A stretch of 26,716 nucleotides of DNA from Ardenticatenales bacterium (GCA_013139935.1 WSZX01000230.1:1-26716), one strand, 5' to 3'. Positions 15,699 to 23,586 are shown, numbered from the stretch's first letter. Numbers and translations: made by a program. The notes: generated by a model not told the origin, from the sequence alone.

Positions 15699-16078
15699 TC
15701 TTCCTCTTCCGGCGAGTTCATCTCGGGAGATGCTGCAGAGACAGCCAGTGTGTCCAGTAGCTGGGCAATCCGCTCCCCGCGCGCCAGAGATGGGTCCCAG
15801 AAGAAACGCAGTTCAGGCGTCCGGCGCAACCGGACTCGCGCCCCGATCCCGCGCCGCAAGAACCCTTTGGCATGCTCCAGCGCATCCATCACCTCGGACC
15901 GGCGCTCCTCACCCGCCAATGCGTGTACATACACATCCGCATAGGCCAGATCTCGGTCTATCGTCACGTCGGTAACAGTCACCTGGCCCAGGCGGGGGTC
16001 TCTCGTTTGACGCAGGAACAGATCGCTCAGTTCGGAGCGAATTTGGTCCGCAACACGCTTCTGCCGAATCGTTGGCAT
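15695..16078 (-). CDS. rbfA: 30S ribosome-binding factor A
   Basis: RbfA binds the maturing 30S subunit and is needed for late 16S rRNA processing. The 127-residue protein has the KH-type fold with RVADQIRSELSDLFLRQTRD and DPRLGQVTVTDVTIDRDLAYADVYV. LRRGIGARVRLRRTPELRFF and a D-x-S helix follow, then an acidic end (NSPEEEE). AAGGGAGATCA precedes ATG 16078. It follows infB by 38 bp and overlaps nrnA by 4 nt. Confidence 0.95.
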   Translation of the reverse strand: MPTIRQKRVADQIRSELSDLFLRQTRDPRLGQVTVTDVTIDRDLAYADVYVHALAGEERRSEVMDALEHAKGFLRRGIGARVRLRRTPELRFFWDPSLARGERIAQLLDTLAVSAASPEMNSPEEEE

Positions 16079-16116
16079 TGATCTCCCTTTGCAGTACGGA
16101 AAAAAAGCGAGTGGGC

Positions 16117-17895
16117 CTAGCTGACCTGCTCTATCACAAAGAACTCGATCGTATCCCCTTCCCGGAAATCACCTGCCCCCTCCAGCCCAATGCCGCACTC
16201 GAAACCCGAGCGCACCTCACGCACGTCTTCGTCGAAGCGCTTGAGAGAGCTCACGGATCCTTCCCAGATGGCCTGACCGCCGCGCCAGAGCCGAGCCTCA
16301 GCATTACGCCGTGCTTCCCCCTCAAGAATGTAACAGCCCGCCACCATTCCCGCTCGCCGTACGCGGAACACAGCACGCACCTCTGCCTTGCCGATGACAA
16401 CCTCTCCGTACTCGGGTTCCAACAGCCCTCGGAGTGCGTTGTCCACATCGTCAATCAGCTTGTAGATGATATCATAGGTACGGATGCTGATGTTGCGCAC
16501 CTCTGCCAGCTTGAGCGCGGCCGCATCCGGCTCTACACAAAAACCGATCACGATCGCATCGGAAGCATTCGCCAACATGATATCCGACTCGGTAATACCC
16601 CCTGCATCGGCCCGCAGGATGTTGACGGACAATTGATCGTATACCAAGCCCTCAAGCGAGTTGACAATCGGTTCGACCGACCCTTGCACATCCGCCTTGA
16701 TGATCAGGTTCAGAGCCTTTGTTTCGCCGGCCTGAAAACGGGCAAAAATCTCGTCCAAGTTGAACGTTTCTCGTGGCCCTGCCGCTGCCGCCTGGTCTAG
16801 GGTCCGCTTATCTGCGATTGCCCTGGCCTGCTTTTCGTCGCTCACTACCTCGAATAGATCTCCGGCCACGGGTACGGCGCTGAACCCCATGACCTGTGCC
16901 GGTACCGACGGACCGGCTTCCACGATTGGCTCGCCGAGGAAATCGAACATCGCCCGGACCTTGCCGGCCACGGTACCGGCCACCATGGCATGACCGACGC
17001 GGAGCGTGCCGTTCTGCACCATCAGAGTGGCCACGACTCCCCTCCCACGCTCAAGCCTTCCCTCAATCACGGTGCCAAACACCTTGCCGGCTGGATTGGC
17101 GCGGATGTCTGTCTCTTCAGCCACCAACAGAACTGCCTCCAGCAAATCATCCAGCCCTTCCCCCGTAGTGGCGGATACAGAGATAACCATGGTGCTGCCC
17201 CCCCACTCATCGGGGACTAGATCCAGTTCGGACAACTGCTGTTTCACCAGTTCCGGGTTGGCATTGGCCCTATCTATCTTGTTCAGGGCTACGACAATGG
17301 GGACCGAGGCCGCCCGCGCATGGTCCAAAGCCTCGCGCGTCTGGGGCATCACGCCATCATCGGCCGCGACTACCAGAATGGCAATATCTGTTGAGCGCGC
17401 CCCACGGGCACGCATGGCAGTAAAGGCTTCATGGCCCGGCGTGTCCAGAAAGGTGATCATCTGCCCGTTGTGCCGAATCTGATAGGCGCCCATGTGCTGG
17501 GTTATGCCGCCGGCTTCCCCTGCCTGCACCTCGGTATGTCTGATAGCATCCAGGAGCGATGTCTTGCCATGGTCCACGTGTCCCAACATCGTGATCACGG
17601 GGGCTCGTTGCCGCAGGTTTTCCTCTCGCTCCTGCTGGATGATTTGCCGCCACTTTGGAAGCTCCTCTTCTTCATCTTCCACGTCAGCCTCAGCAGCAGC
17701 GGGCACAGCACTCTCGAACCCCATCTCCTCAGCGACAATGGCAGCCGTGTCATAGTCAATCTGCTGATTGATATTGGCGATAATCCCATTGCTCATCAGT
17801 TCCCTGATGACATCAATGGGGCTCACCTCGAGCAGTTCTGCCAGCTCTCGTACCGTCATAAAGCTGGGAATCTCGACTCGTCTCTTTTCGGTCAT
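16117..17895 (-). CDS. infB: Translation initiation factor IF-2 (short form)
   Basis: IF-2 is the GTPase that brings initiator tRNA to the 30S subunit and promotes 50S joining. The 592-residue protein has an IF2_N domain (about 10-55), a short acidic linker, and the G domain with GHVDHGKTS (105-113), DTPGH (151-155) and NKID (205-208). Domains II-IV reach to the end, the last with YDIIYKLIDDV. The long Ala/Pro/Gly-rich N-terminal extension of the E. coli or actinobacterial protein is missing. ATG 17895 was chosen because AGGGTGAT lies directly before it; an in-frame ATG at 17922 would overlap ylxR by 8 bp. Confidence 0.96.
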   Translation of the reverse strand: MTEKRRVEIPSFMTVRELAELLEVSPIDVIRELMSNGIIANINQQIDYDTAAIVAEEMGFESAVPAAAEADVEDEEEELPKWRQIIQQEREENLRQRAPVITMLGHVDHGKTSLLDAIRHTEVQAGEAGGITQHMGAYQIRHNGQMITFLDTPGHEAFTAMRARGARSTDIAILVVAADDGVMPQTREALDHARAASVPIVVALNKIDRANANPELVKQQLSELDLVPDEWGGSTMVISVSATTGEGLDDLLEAVLLVAEETDIRANPAGKVFGTVIEGRLERGRGVVATLMVQNGTLRVGHAMVAGTVAGKVRAMFDFLGEPIVEAGPSVPAQVMGFSAVPVAGDLFEVVSDEKQARAIADKRTLDQAAAAGPRETFNLDEIFARFQAGETKALNLIIKADVQGSVEPIVNSLEGLVYDQLSVNILRADAGGITESDIMLANASDAIVIGFCVEPDAAALKLAEVRNISIRTYDIIYKLIDDVDNALRGLLEPEYGEVVIGKAEVRAVFRVRRAGMVAGCYILEGEARRNAEARLWRGGQAIWEGSVSSLKRFDEDVREVRSGFECGIGLEGAGDFREGDTIEFFVIEQVS

Positions 17896-17914
17896 ATCAT
17901 CACCCTGTACGCCA

Positions 17915-18265
17915 TTATCCATTGGCAGCGCCGACAGGCGCCGCTGTCAGTTCCTGATCCCGAAAAGCCATCAGAACAGCCCTATCTTCTGTGGAAACCG
18001 AGGTGCGCAATGCACGGGGCAGAACATTGCTCGAACTCAAGGCAGTATCCCAGCAAGCACGGTCCAGGCACAGATAGGCTCCCCGGCCAGCCATCTTGCC
18101 CGTAGGGTCTATCTCAACCCCCTGCCCCGGCGAGGACACGATGCGGATGAGCGAGCGTTTTGGCCGCGGTTGCCGGCAGGCAATGCAGGTCCTCATCGGG
18201 ACATGCCGACGCCCACCGGTCCAAGCGGTTTTGCGTGCCGGGCTGCTCCCACGTTTCACCTTCAC
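17915..18265 (-). CDS. ylxR: YlxR-family RNA-binding protein (DUF448)
   Basis: The 116-residue protein carries the YlxR core: RTCIACRQPRPKRSLIRIV (from residue 25), then DPTGKMAGRGAYLCLDRAC. YlxR proteins sit between nusA and infB and are thought to bind nucleic acid and modulate transcription of translation genes; in Bacillus the family has been described as a nucleoid-associated regulator. The start is GTG 18265, overlapping the nusA stop by 4 nt (GTGA). N- and C-terminal extensions outside the core are basic and low in complexity. Confidence 0.9.
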   Translation of the reverse strand: MKVKRGSSPARKTAWTGGRRHVPMRTCIACRQPRPKRSLIRIVSSPGQGVEIDPTGKMAGRGAYLCLDRACWDTALSSSNVLPRALRTSVSTEDRAVLMAFRDQELTAAPVGAANG

Positions 18266-20220
18266 TCCGAAAGCTCTTCCCAGGCAGATCTCCCACCGCG
18301 CTGCCGCGAACGCTTGGTCACCACGGCGCCTGCCGCTTCGTCATAGACCAATCGCCGACGCTTGCGCTTGCCTTTCTTCTTCGCACCCACAGGTTTTTCA
18401 CCTGCTTCCCGGCGCGCCGGTACAACAACTGCCTTCTTGGGGCCCTTCCGCTCTGGTTCTTTCTCCACCTTCGGCACCGGTCGGGGTTCCGGCTCGCCCG
18501 CGGGTATCCGAACCTCCAACGGAGGCTCCTCAAAAGGTGCGGCCGGGGATGGTTCGGGTTCGGATTCTTCCATGGAGGACTCGACTCTCTCGGCGTCATC
18601 ATCAGCCGCAGAATCCTCTAGCTGAACCAATTCGGTCTCCTCAGCCAACTCGACGCCGGGCTCCTCAGGTTCTTCCACTTCTTCCAGCTCGAGTTCCTCA
18701 TCGCCAGCCAACCATCGAGCCAACTCCACGGCTGTGGCCGGCAGATCGGCCGATGTCATCCGCTCCTGAACCTCGACAAGGGCATCGGCCTCCAGGCTGG
18801 CTCGCTCCCGGAACTTGTCCGGGTCGTGCGCGAGGGCGGCCGCGACGTGGCCGACCGTGCCAAACCCATGCTGGTTGAGGGAATCACCCAGTTCCTCGGT
18901 CAACTCGAGGATACTCAGTGGCATCTCCCAATAGAGCACGGGAACAGCCTTGCGCGCCTCATCCTCCGCTCTTCGTTCAGCCTCGGCACGCTCGACGAAC
19001 TTGCTCTCAATCAGATCGACGACGCGGTTGAGGGTCTGGAAATCCTCGGCCGTGATGGGCCTGTCGGCGGCCTTTTTCGCCAGGATGATCTCTGCATGCT
19101 CTAGCCAGGCTGCATTCTTACTGACCGCGTCCACCACCAGCGGATCGTTGCGCTTTGCCAGAGCTTCGACGGCTGCCTCCGTCAGGCTCTTGATGTCAAT
19201 ACGCCACCCCGTCAGCTTGGCGGCCAACCGTGCATTCTGCCCCACTCGGCCGATCGCCAACGAGAGTTGGTCATCGGCCACAATCACCGTCGCTGTTCTC
19301 CCACTCGGAGCATTAGTGTGCAAATAAACCTGGGAGACACGTGCCGGGCTCAACGCCTTGGCGATAAAAACGCGAGGGTCCGAGTTCCACTCGATGATGT
19401 CGATCTTCTCATCATTGAGTTCGCGAACAACGCTCTGAATGCGCACCCCGCGCATGCCCACACATGCCCCTACCGGGTCCACCCCGTCTTGCAGCGCAGC
19501 TACAGCGACTTTGGATCGCTGTCCAGCCTCACGGGCAACACTCTTGATCTCGACCAGGCCATTGTAGATCTCTGGGACCTCCAATTCTAGCATCCGGCGG
19601 AGCATATTGCGATGACTGCGCGAAACAATGATCTGCGGTCCCCGGCTGGCGCGCCGCACTTCGAGCACATAGGCCCGCACCTTGTCATGATGGTAGTACC
19701 GCTCGCCCGGCACCTGCTGGTTGCGTGGTAGAAGCGCTTCCGTCCGCCCCAGGCCAATCGTGACCGCCTGAGGAGTCACGTTTTGAACGGTGCCATTGAT
19801 GATCTCCCCTTCGCGTCCGGAAAAGTCCTCGTACAGCTGCTCTCGCTCCGCTTCGCGAATCCGCTGCAGTATCACCTGTTTGGCAGTCTGCGCCGCAATC
19901 CGGCCGAAATCGCGCGGCGTGCTATCCACCATCACCGTGTCACCCAAGGCCACCGGTTCATCGCTGAACTTGCGTGCTCTCAGGATGACGACCTCAGTCC
20001 GCTCATCCTGAACGGCCTCGACCACCTCTTTTTCCCCGAAAATGGTCGCTGTCCCCGTCTCCGAATCTACTTTGGCAGCGATATTCTGGGCGTTGCTCAC
20101 CCCCACGTTCCGCCGAAAGGCAGACACCAGTGCAGTCTCGATCGCATCGATCACCACGTCGCTTGACAATTTTCGCGACTCGCATATTTCATTCAAGGCC
20201 AACAGGAATTCGCTTTTCAT
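18262..20220 (-). CDS. nusA: Transcription termination/antitermination factor NusA with long charged C-terminus
   Basis: NusA binds RNA polymerase and nascent RNA and controls pausing, termination and antitermination. In the 652-residue form, the N-terminal polymerase-binding domain is 1-130 and S1 is about 136-200. KH1 carries GMRG (255-258) and KH2 carries GRVG (324-327). A helical region at about 430-505 resembles the helix-hairpin-helix repeats of longer NusA proteins. The last 145 residues are unusual: a very acidic stretch (507-565), a Pro/Glu region, and a basic end with KKKGKRKRRR. ATG 20220 was chosen over an in-frame start at 20343 because the family begins here and GAGG lies upstream. 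rimP, often found before nusA, is absent. Confidence 0.94.
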   Translation of the reverse strand: MKSEFLLALNEICESRKLSSDVVIDAIETALVSAFRRNVGVSNAQNIAAKVDSETGTATIFGEKEVVEAVQDERTEVVILRARKFSDEPVALGDTVMVDSTPRDFGRIAAQTAKQVILQRIREAEREQLYEDFSGREGEIINGTVQNVTPQAVTIGLGRTEALLPRNQQVPGERYYHHDKVRAYVLEVRRASRGPQIIVSRSHRNMLRRMLELEVPEIYNGLVEIKSVAREAGQRSKVAVAALQDGVDPVGACVGMRGVRIQSVVRELNDEKIDIIEWNSDPRVFIAKALSPARVSQVYLHTNAPSGRTATVIVADDQLSLAIGRVGQNARLAAKLTGWRIDIKSLTEAAVEALAKRNDPLVVDAVSKNAAWLEHAEIILAKKAADRPITAEDFQTLNRVVDLIESKFVERAEAERRAEDEARKAVPVLYWEMPLSILELTEELGDSLNQHGFGTVGHVAAALAHDPDKFRERASLEADALVEVQERMTSADLPATAVELARWLAGDEELELEEVEEPEEPGVELAEETELVQLEDSAADDDAERVESSMEESEPEPSPAAPFEEPPLEVRIPAGEPEPRPVPKVEKEPERKGPKKAVVVPARREAGEKPVGAKKKGKRKRRRLVYDEAAGAVVTKRSRQRGGRSAWEELSE

Positions 20221-20265
20221 CCCACTATCGCCTCTGAAAACCGACCTACATGCCCAGATAAACAG

Positions 20266-20288
20266 AAAAGTGGGGGTCGCCCACTTTT
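20266..20288 (-). terminator. Terminator-like hairpin in the nusA leader
   Basis: AAAAGTGGG and CCCACTTTT form a 9-bp stem (20266-20274 with 20280-20288) around a 5-nt loop. On the minus strand it is followed by CTGTTTAT. It lies between the nusA promoter and the start codon, about 45 bp before the ATG. Confidence 0.55.
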
Positions 20289-20322
20289 CCGCACCAACAA
20301 TATCCCAAACCCACGTGTCATG

Positions 20323-20351
20323 ATTATAACACGGAGCAGCCAAACACGCAA
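20323..20351 (-). promoter_or_regulatory. Promoter of the nusA operon
   Basis: A perfect -10 TATAAT (complement of 20323-20328) and -35 TTGCGT (complement of 20346-20351) are spaced by 17 bp. The predicted transcript starts near 20316, leaving a leader of about 97 nt. Confidence 0.75.
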
Positions 20352-20375
20352 ACCCTACTTTACCATAAGTGAAGA

Positions 20376-21206
20376 TCAGGCATTCAACATGTCACGGTGA
20401 AGCTTGAAGAGATTCGCCTCATGCAGGTCGACCACCAGGCCATTCAAGGGGATACGGGACTTGCCGCAACTCTCAATGTCAATGCTCTGCAACTCCTTCT
20501 CCCCGCCTCCGCGCTCGACCACCTGAGCCACCCGTTGCTGAATCGTCTGCAGATACCGAACATCGCTTTCCACTATGCTCTTGATCTCACCGCGCAACAT
20601 GACCTCACCGTGCCCCTGAACCACATTGTCAACCGACAGATTCCCAATCGCCTCCAACGAGGAGATCAGATCGCCCAGGTCTCCATCCAGAAACGTTGGG
20701 ATGGGCATCATGGTATCGGCAGCAAACAGCACCCGGTCCTCCGGGATGAGAACAACCGCCGAATCGGGACTGTGTCCTGGCGAATGGATCAATTGGACCG
20801 TCTTGTCTCCCAGGTGCAGGTTCAGGCAGCCGTCCTCAAAAACAATCTCGGGCAGCACCACCTGCAGGTCCATCAACTCCGCCGACTGTGACTGTGCTTG
20901 CTCCAGTGCAGAGCGCCCAATCGTATCCAGCAGTTGGCGGCAAAGTGTGTGTCCAACCACAACCGCATCGGGGAAAAAGCACGTTCCGCGAGTATGGTCA
21001 GCGTGATAGTGCGTATTGACCACGTAGCGAACCGGAACCCGGAGACGGTCTTGGAGAAAAGTCTTGATCTCCCAGGTTTCCTGGGTATAGGGCAGGGTGT
21101 CAATGAGGATGCTCCCCTCCGGCGTGATGACGGCGCCCGCGGTCACCCGGGCATACAACTCGCTGGTAAAGACATAGATATCTTCTGCCACGCGCTCACG
21201 TTGCAT
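20376..21206 (-). CDS. Metallo-beta-lactamase-fold hydrolase
   Basis: The 276-residue protein binds two metals through HYHADH (H66, H68, D70, H71), H145 in SPGHSPDS, D164 in AADTMM and the later QGHGE His. The N-terminus (VAEDIYVFTSELYARVTAGA) and the central part match glyoxalase-II-like or SoxH-like hydrolases of the superfamily; the substrate cannot be told from sequence. ATG 21206 was preferred to GTG 21239 because GGAG lies 9 bp before it. The gene stops only 25 bp before the nusA -35 box, so it reads toward that promoter. Its own promoter is at 21277-21305. Confidence 0.85.
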   Translation of the reverse strand: MQRERVAEDIYVFTSELYARVTAGAVITPEGSILIDTLPYTQETWEIKTFLQDRLRVPVRYVVNTHYHADHTRGTCFFPDAVVVGHTLCRQLLDTIGRSALEQAQSQSAELMDLQVVLPEIVFEDGCLNLHLGDKTVQLIHSPGHSPDSAVVLIPEDRVLFAADTMMPIPTFLDGDLGDLISSLEAIGNLSVDNVVQGHGEVMLRGEIKSIVESDVRYLQTIQQRVAQVVERGGGEKELQSIDIESCGKSRIPLNGLVVDLHEANLFKLHRDMLNA

Positions 21207-21276
21207 GCTTGAGGTCTCCGACAACGGGCCACCGAACACGCTGGCCCACGATGCGAGTCAACTGCACTCTATCCGA

Positions 21277-21305
21277 GAATAACACATTGATCACCCCCAT
21301 GTCAA
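21277..21305 (-). promoter_or_regulatory. Promoter of the MBL-fold hydrolase gene
   Basis: A perfect -35 TTGACA (complement of 21300-21305) and -10 TTATTC (complement of 21277-21282) are spaced by 17 bp. The MITE-like insertion lies immediately upstream of it. Confidence 0.6.
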
Positions 21306-21315
21306 GAGATTATTC

Positions 21316-21453
21316 TGATGTTCGGACAAGAGTTCGGACAATCGTCATTTTCCGCCTGCTGACCGCCCTATAAAGGGCAAGCGGGGGGTGTACCCCCCAA
21401 TCCCTTGACACGGTCGCGAAAACAGGTTGTGTCCGAACTCATGTCCGAAGCCC
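21316..21453. mobile_element. MITE-like element with inverted ends and 9-bp flanking direct repeats
   Basis: TTCGGACAAGAGTTCGGACA (21321-21340) recurs in inverse orientation at 21430-21449 with one mismatch. Each arm itself holds two direct copies of TTCGGACA. The sequence AGATTATTC stands on both sides of the element (21307-21315 and 21454-21462), as expected for a 9-bp target-site duplication. The interior has two hairpins (GCCCT/AGGGC and GGGGGG/CCCCCC) and no open frame. It is therefore non-autonomous; the mobilising transposase is not in this window. Confidence 0.65.
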
Positions 21454-21464
21454 AGATTATTCCC

Positions 21465-21597
21465 AGAGTGTCGAAAAACAGACAAGACGCAGTTCCCTCT
21501 GCGATTCCGCGCTGCAGCAGGGGAACTGGCAAGTGCTCGGATCTCTGACGCTTTGCTGCTCTGGCACTCGGGACGTACCAAGCTGACGCAACACCCT
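21465..21597. repeat. Palindromic interspersed repeat, copy D
   Basis: It starts AGAGTGTCGAAAAACA and ends CAACACCCT, matching the ends of copy B at 4405-4566. The inner part TTCCCTCTGCGATTCC, then GCGCTGCAG, matches the inner part of the other copies. It begins 3 bp after the right-hand 9-bp repeat of the MITE. Confidence 0.6.
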
Positions 21598-21652
21598 GGT
21601 GCAGTTTTTCCCCAGATGGATATCCGCCGGTCGCCCACTTGGGCCCACACAG

Positions 21653-21681
21653 AAAAAAAGACCCTTGAGTGCTCAAGGGTC
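21653..21681 (-). terminator. Terminator of the candidate 6S RNA
   Basis: GACCCTTGAG (21660-21669) and CTCAAGGGTC (21672-21681) are perfectly complementary. On the minus strand the stem is followed by seven T (complement of 21653-21659). No protein gene lies upstream of it on this strand. Confidence 0.85.
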
Positions 21682-21864
21682 TCATATTATCTCGTCCCTA
21701 CCATGCCGTGTGTCTCCTGTTTTGAACCTACTCTCGCAGGTGGGGTGCCTATCGAGAGGTTTTGCCTTGCTTGCGCTATCGCAGCCCCTCTGCGTATTAA
21801 GGACCCCTTTTGTATAGGTGTTGGCTCAGAACGCGTTGTGACATCACGCACACGGTAGGGTACC
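21653..21864 (-). ncRNA. ssrS: Candidate 6S RNA
   Basis: A transcript of about 210 nt is defined by a promoter (21871-21899) and a strong terminator (21653-21681), with no open frame or ribosome-binding site. The 5' and 3' parts pair: CCCTACC with GGTAGGG, then GTGTG with CACAC after a small bulge. An internal loop of roughly 21 and 11 nt follows. A second rod then forms with GAGCC/GGTTC, CCTAT/ATAGG, GAGG/CCTC and an apical TGCG-ATAG-CGCA hairpin. This closed rod with a central bubble is the layout of 6S RNA, which binds sigma-70 RNA polymerase and mimics an open promoter. The assignment rests on structure by eye and is not certain; SRP, tmRNA and RNase P RNA hallmarks are absent. Confidence 0.5.
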
Positions 21865-21870
21865 ATAGCA

Positions 21871-21899
21871 AATATAACATATCTTCCTGATTGTGGCAA
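21871..21899 (-). promoter_or_regulatory. Promoter of the candidate 6S RNA
   Basis: TTGCCA (complement of 21894-21899) and TATATT (complement of 21871-21876) are spaced by 17 bp. The predicted start is the G at 21864. Confidence 0.7.
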
Positions 21900-21943
21900 A
21901 CCCGCCATGCGGCACGCCCTCTCATGGCACAGTCCGACACAAC

Positions 21944-21971
21944 TTGCCAGATCCTGACCCTGGATTACAAT
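21944..21971 (+). promoter_or_regulatory. Promoter of the SEC-C / histidine phosphatase pair
   Basis: TTGCCA (21944-21949) and TACAAT (21966-21971) are spaced by 16 bp. The leader to ATG 22114 would be about 135 nt. Confidence 0.5.
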
Positions 21972-22113
21972 TCATATTCGAAACTGCCGCAGAATCGACG
22001 AATCACGTAGGGAGTGACCAGACATCCGGATCACCATCGGGCGGCAAGGTGGAGAAAAGAGAAACCGGCTTCCGGCCGCGGCCTTGGTGGCCATGGCCCA
22101 CAGAGAGGACATC

Positions 22114-22947
22114 ATGACACCGAAAACAGGGCGGAATGCCCCCTGCCATTGCGGTAGCGGCAAAAAATACAAGCAGTGCCATCTAAAGCTCGACCAGGCC
22201 GTTGCCAGAGAGAACCGGGCCTGGGAAAGCGCGGCCGGTTTCCTGCGGCGCGATTTCATCGCCTTTGCCAAAGAGGAGCGCTTTGCCGAATCATATGCGG
22301 CCGGCGTTGCCCTGTTTTTCGACAACTACTATGCCATTGAAAACGCCCACGAGATGAGCCAACCCGAAACTCTACGCTTCTTCGACTGGTTCACCCATGA
22401 CGATACGCCGGACGACCGGCCGCGTCTGATTGAGATATACAATACCGAAAAAGCCGAGTTGATGGACGAAATGGAGGCCTCGTTGCTGAACAGCTGGCTG
22501 GCGGCCGGACCAGCGTCGGCCTATGTTCTTGCAGATGCTACCGGCGAGGGGAAACAGATACTTCATCTCCAGGACATCTTTGACAACAAAGAGTACACCA
22601 TTCGCGAATCGGGCGGACCCGGCCGGGCAGAGGTAGGGGACGTGCTGATTGCCCGTCTACTCCCATTCCGTGACCAACTCCGCCAGAGCGGGGCAACGGG
22701 ATACCTTCCGGCCGACGAGGCGGCTGGCCTCAAGCCGCTCTTCCTGGATGCCTGGAATGCATTCAGGGCGGAAAAGCCGGATGCTGTGTGGGAGTATTTT
22801 CTGCGCCGGCGGAGCTATCTCTTTGCCCACTATGAACTGGCGGCGGCCGAAAAGGCAGGCCGCCCGGCGGTTGCCCGTCTCGACCCCAATCGCCCAAAGA
22901 GCCAGGTGGCGGACCGGTTGGCGCGCCGGGTCCTCGGGCGAAGTTGA
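22114..22947 (+). CDS. SEC-C motif protein of unknown function
   Basis: The 277-residue protein begins with a SEC-C zinc-binding motif: C11, C13, C22 and H23 in RNAPCHCGSGKKYKQCH. The motif is best known from the C-terminus of SecA but also occurs at the N-terminus of many uncharacterised proteins. The rest (residues 30-277) is a soluble, mixed alpha/beta region with acidic patches (DWFTHDDTPDDRPR) that I do not recognise. The C-terminal end is basic. ATG 22114 is preceded by GAGAGGAC; an in-frame ATG 30 bp upstream lacks a comparable site. The histidine phosphatase gene starts 12 bp after its stop, so the two form an operon. Confidence 0.8.
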   Translation: MTPKTGRNAPCHCGSGKKYKQCHLKLDQAVARENRAWESAAGFLRRDFIAFAKEERFAESYAAGVALFFDNYYAIENAHEMSQPETLRFFDWFTHDDTPDDRPRLIEIYNTEKAELMDEMEASLLNSWLAAGPASAYVLADATGEGKQILHLQDIFDNKEYTIRESGGPGRAEVGDVLIARLLPFRDQLRQSGATGYLPADEAAGLKPLFLDAWNAFRAEKPDAVWEYFLRRRSYLFAHYELAAAEKAGRPAVARLDPNRPKSQVADRLARRVLGRS

Positions 22948-22959
22948 GCGGCTAGCTGC

Positions 22960-23586
22960 ATGTCGTCCTATCCTGCCCGCCTCTTGCTGGTTCGCCACGG
23001 CGAAACGGACTGGAACCAGGCAAGGATTCCCCAGGGGCACGCCGACATCCCATTGAACAACAAGGGCCGGGAACAAGCGCGTGCCCTGGCACAGCGGCTG
23101 CGCGGCTGGGACATTGATTGTATCTATAGCAGTGACCTGGCCCGCGCCTCAGAGACAGCCGCCATTCTGGGAAACGCGGTGGGACTAGGCCCCAGGTTGG
23201 TGTCAGCCTGGCGGGAGGTCGATCTAGGAGGCTCGTCTGGACTTACCCATGCTGAAATTGAGGACCGCTATCCGAACGAACTGGCGGCTCTTGCACAGGG
23301 AAGGGATATCCCTCGCGGAGGCGGAGAAACGCTGGCGGCTCTCCAGGCTCGCGCGGTGCAGGAATTCGAATCCCTGCGCGTTTCCCACGCCGCGCAAACT
23401 GTTCTCATCGTGAGCCATGGGGGAACCCTCAAGACTCTGATTTGCCACCTGATTGGGCTGGGACTGCGTCACCACAATCGGCTATCGACGGGAGGGAATA
23501 CCGGTCTGAGCATCGTTCAGTTCGATTCCGGCTCGCCTCGATTGACGTTGCTGAATGACGTCAGCCATCTGAGGGACTGCCAATGA
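22960..23586 (+). CDS. Histidine phosphatase (phosphoglycerate mutase-like)
   Basis: The 208-residue protein belongs to branch 1 of the histidine phosphatase superfamily. The phosphorylated His is H13 in RHGETDWN. Supporting residues are R62 (SSDLARA), E86 (WREVDLG) and H153 (IVSHGG). The REVDLG and length fit CobC/GpmB-like phosphatases rather than the cofactor-dependent glycolytic mutase, which is longer. Substrate candidates include alpha-ribazole phosphate or other small phosphate esters, and nothing here decides between them. The start is ATG 22960 with only a weak GAGCGG upstream, which suggests coupling with the SEC-C gene. Confidence 0.9.
   Translation: MSSYPARLLLVRHGETDWNQARIPQGHADIPLNNKGREQARALAQRLRGWDIDCIYSSDLARASETAAILGNAVGLGPRLVSAWREVDLGGSSGLTHAEIEDRYPNELAALAQGRDIPRGGGETLAALQARAVQEFESLRVSHAAQTVLIVSHGGTLKTLICHLIGLGLRHHNRLSTGGNTGLSIVQFDSGSPRLTLLNDVSHLRDCQ

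Larger units (their letters stand above)
21207..22113. other. Long non-coding region: promoters, MITE, palindromic repeat, candidate 6S RNA
   Basis: No protein gene is convincing in these 907 bp. In order it holds the MBL promoter, a MITE-like element with 9-bp flanking repeats, palindromic repeat copy D, an RNA gene with terminator and promoter on the minus strand, and the divergent promoter of the SEC-C gene. Between the divergent promoters an inverted repeat GCCATG (21904-21909) / CATGGC (21923-21928) could be an operator. Confidence 0.6.

Noticed and set aside
16072..16800. 242-codon plus-strand open frame across infB
   Set aside because: It is antisense to IF-2 domains with intact motifs; there is no ribosome-binding site and the composition is shadow-like.
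18096..18878. 260-codon plus-strand open frame over ylxR/nusA
   Set aside because: Its Arg/Pro-rich composition results from reading the charged NusA tail on the other strand.
21653..21864. tmRNA, SRP RNA or RNase P RNA at the RNA gene
   Set aside because: There is no tag-reading frame or tRNA-like ends, no GGAA-type SRP tetraloop with its flanking motif, and no RNase P core motifs. The size and shape fit 6S RNA better.
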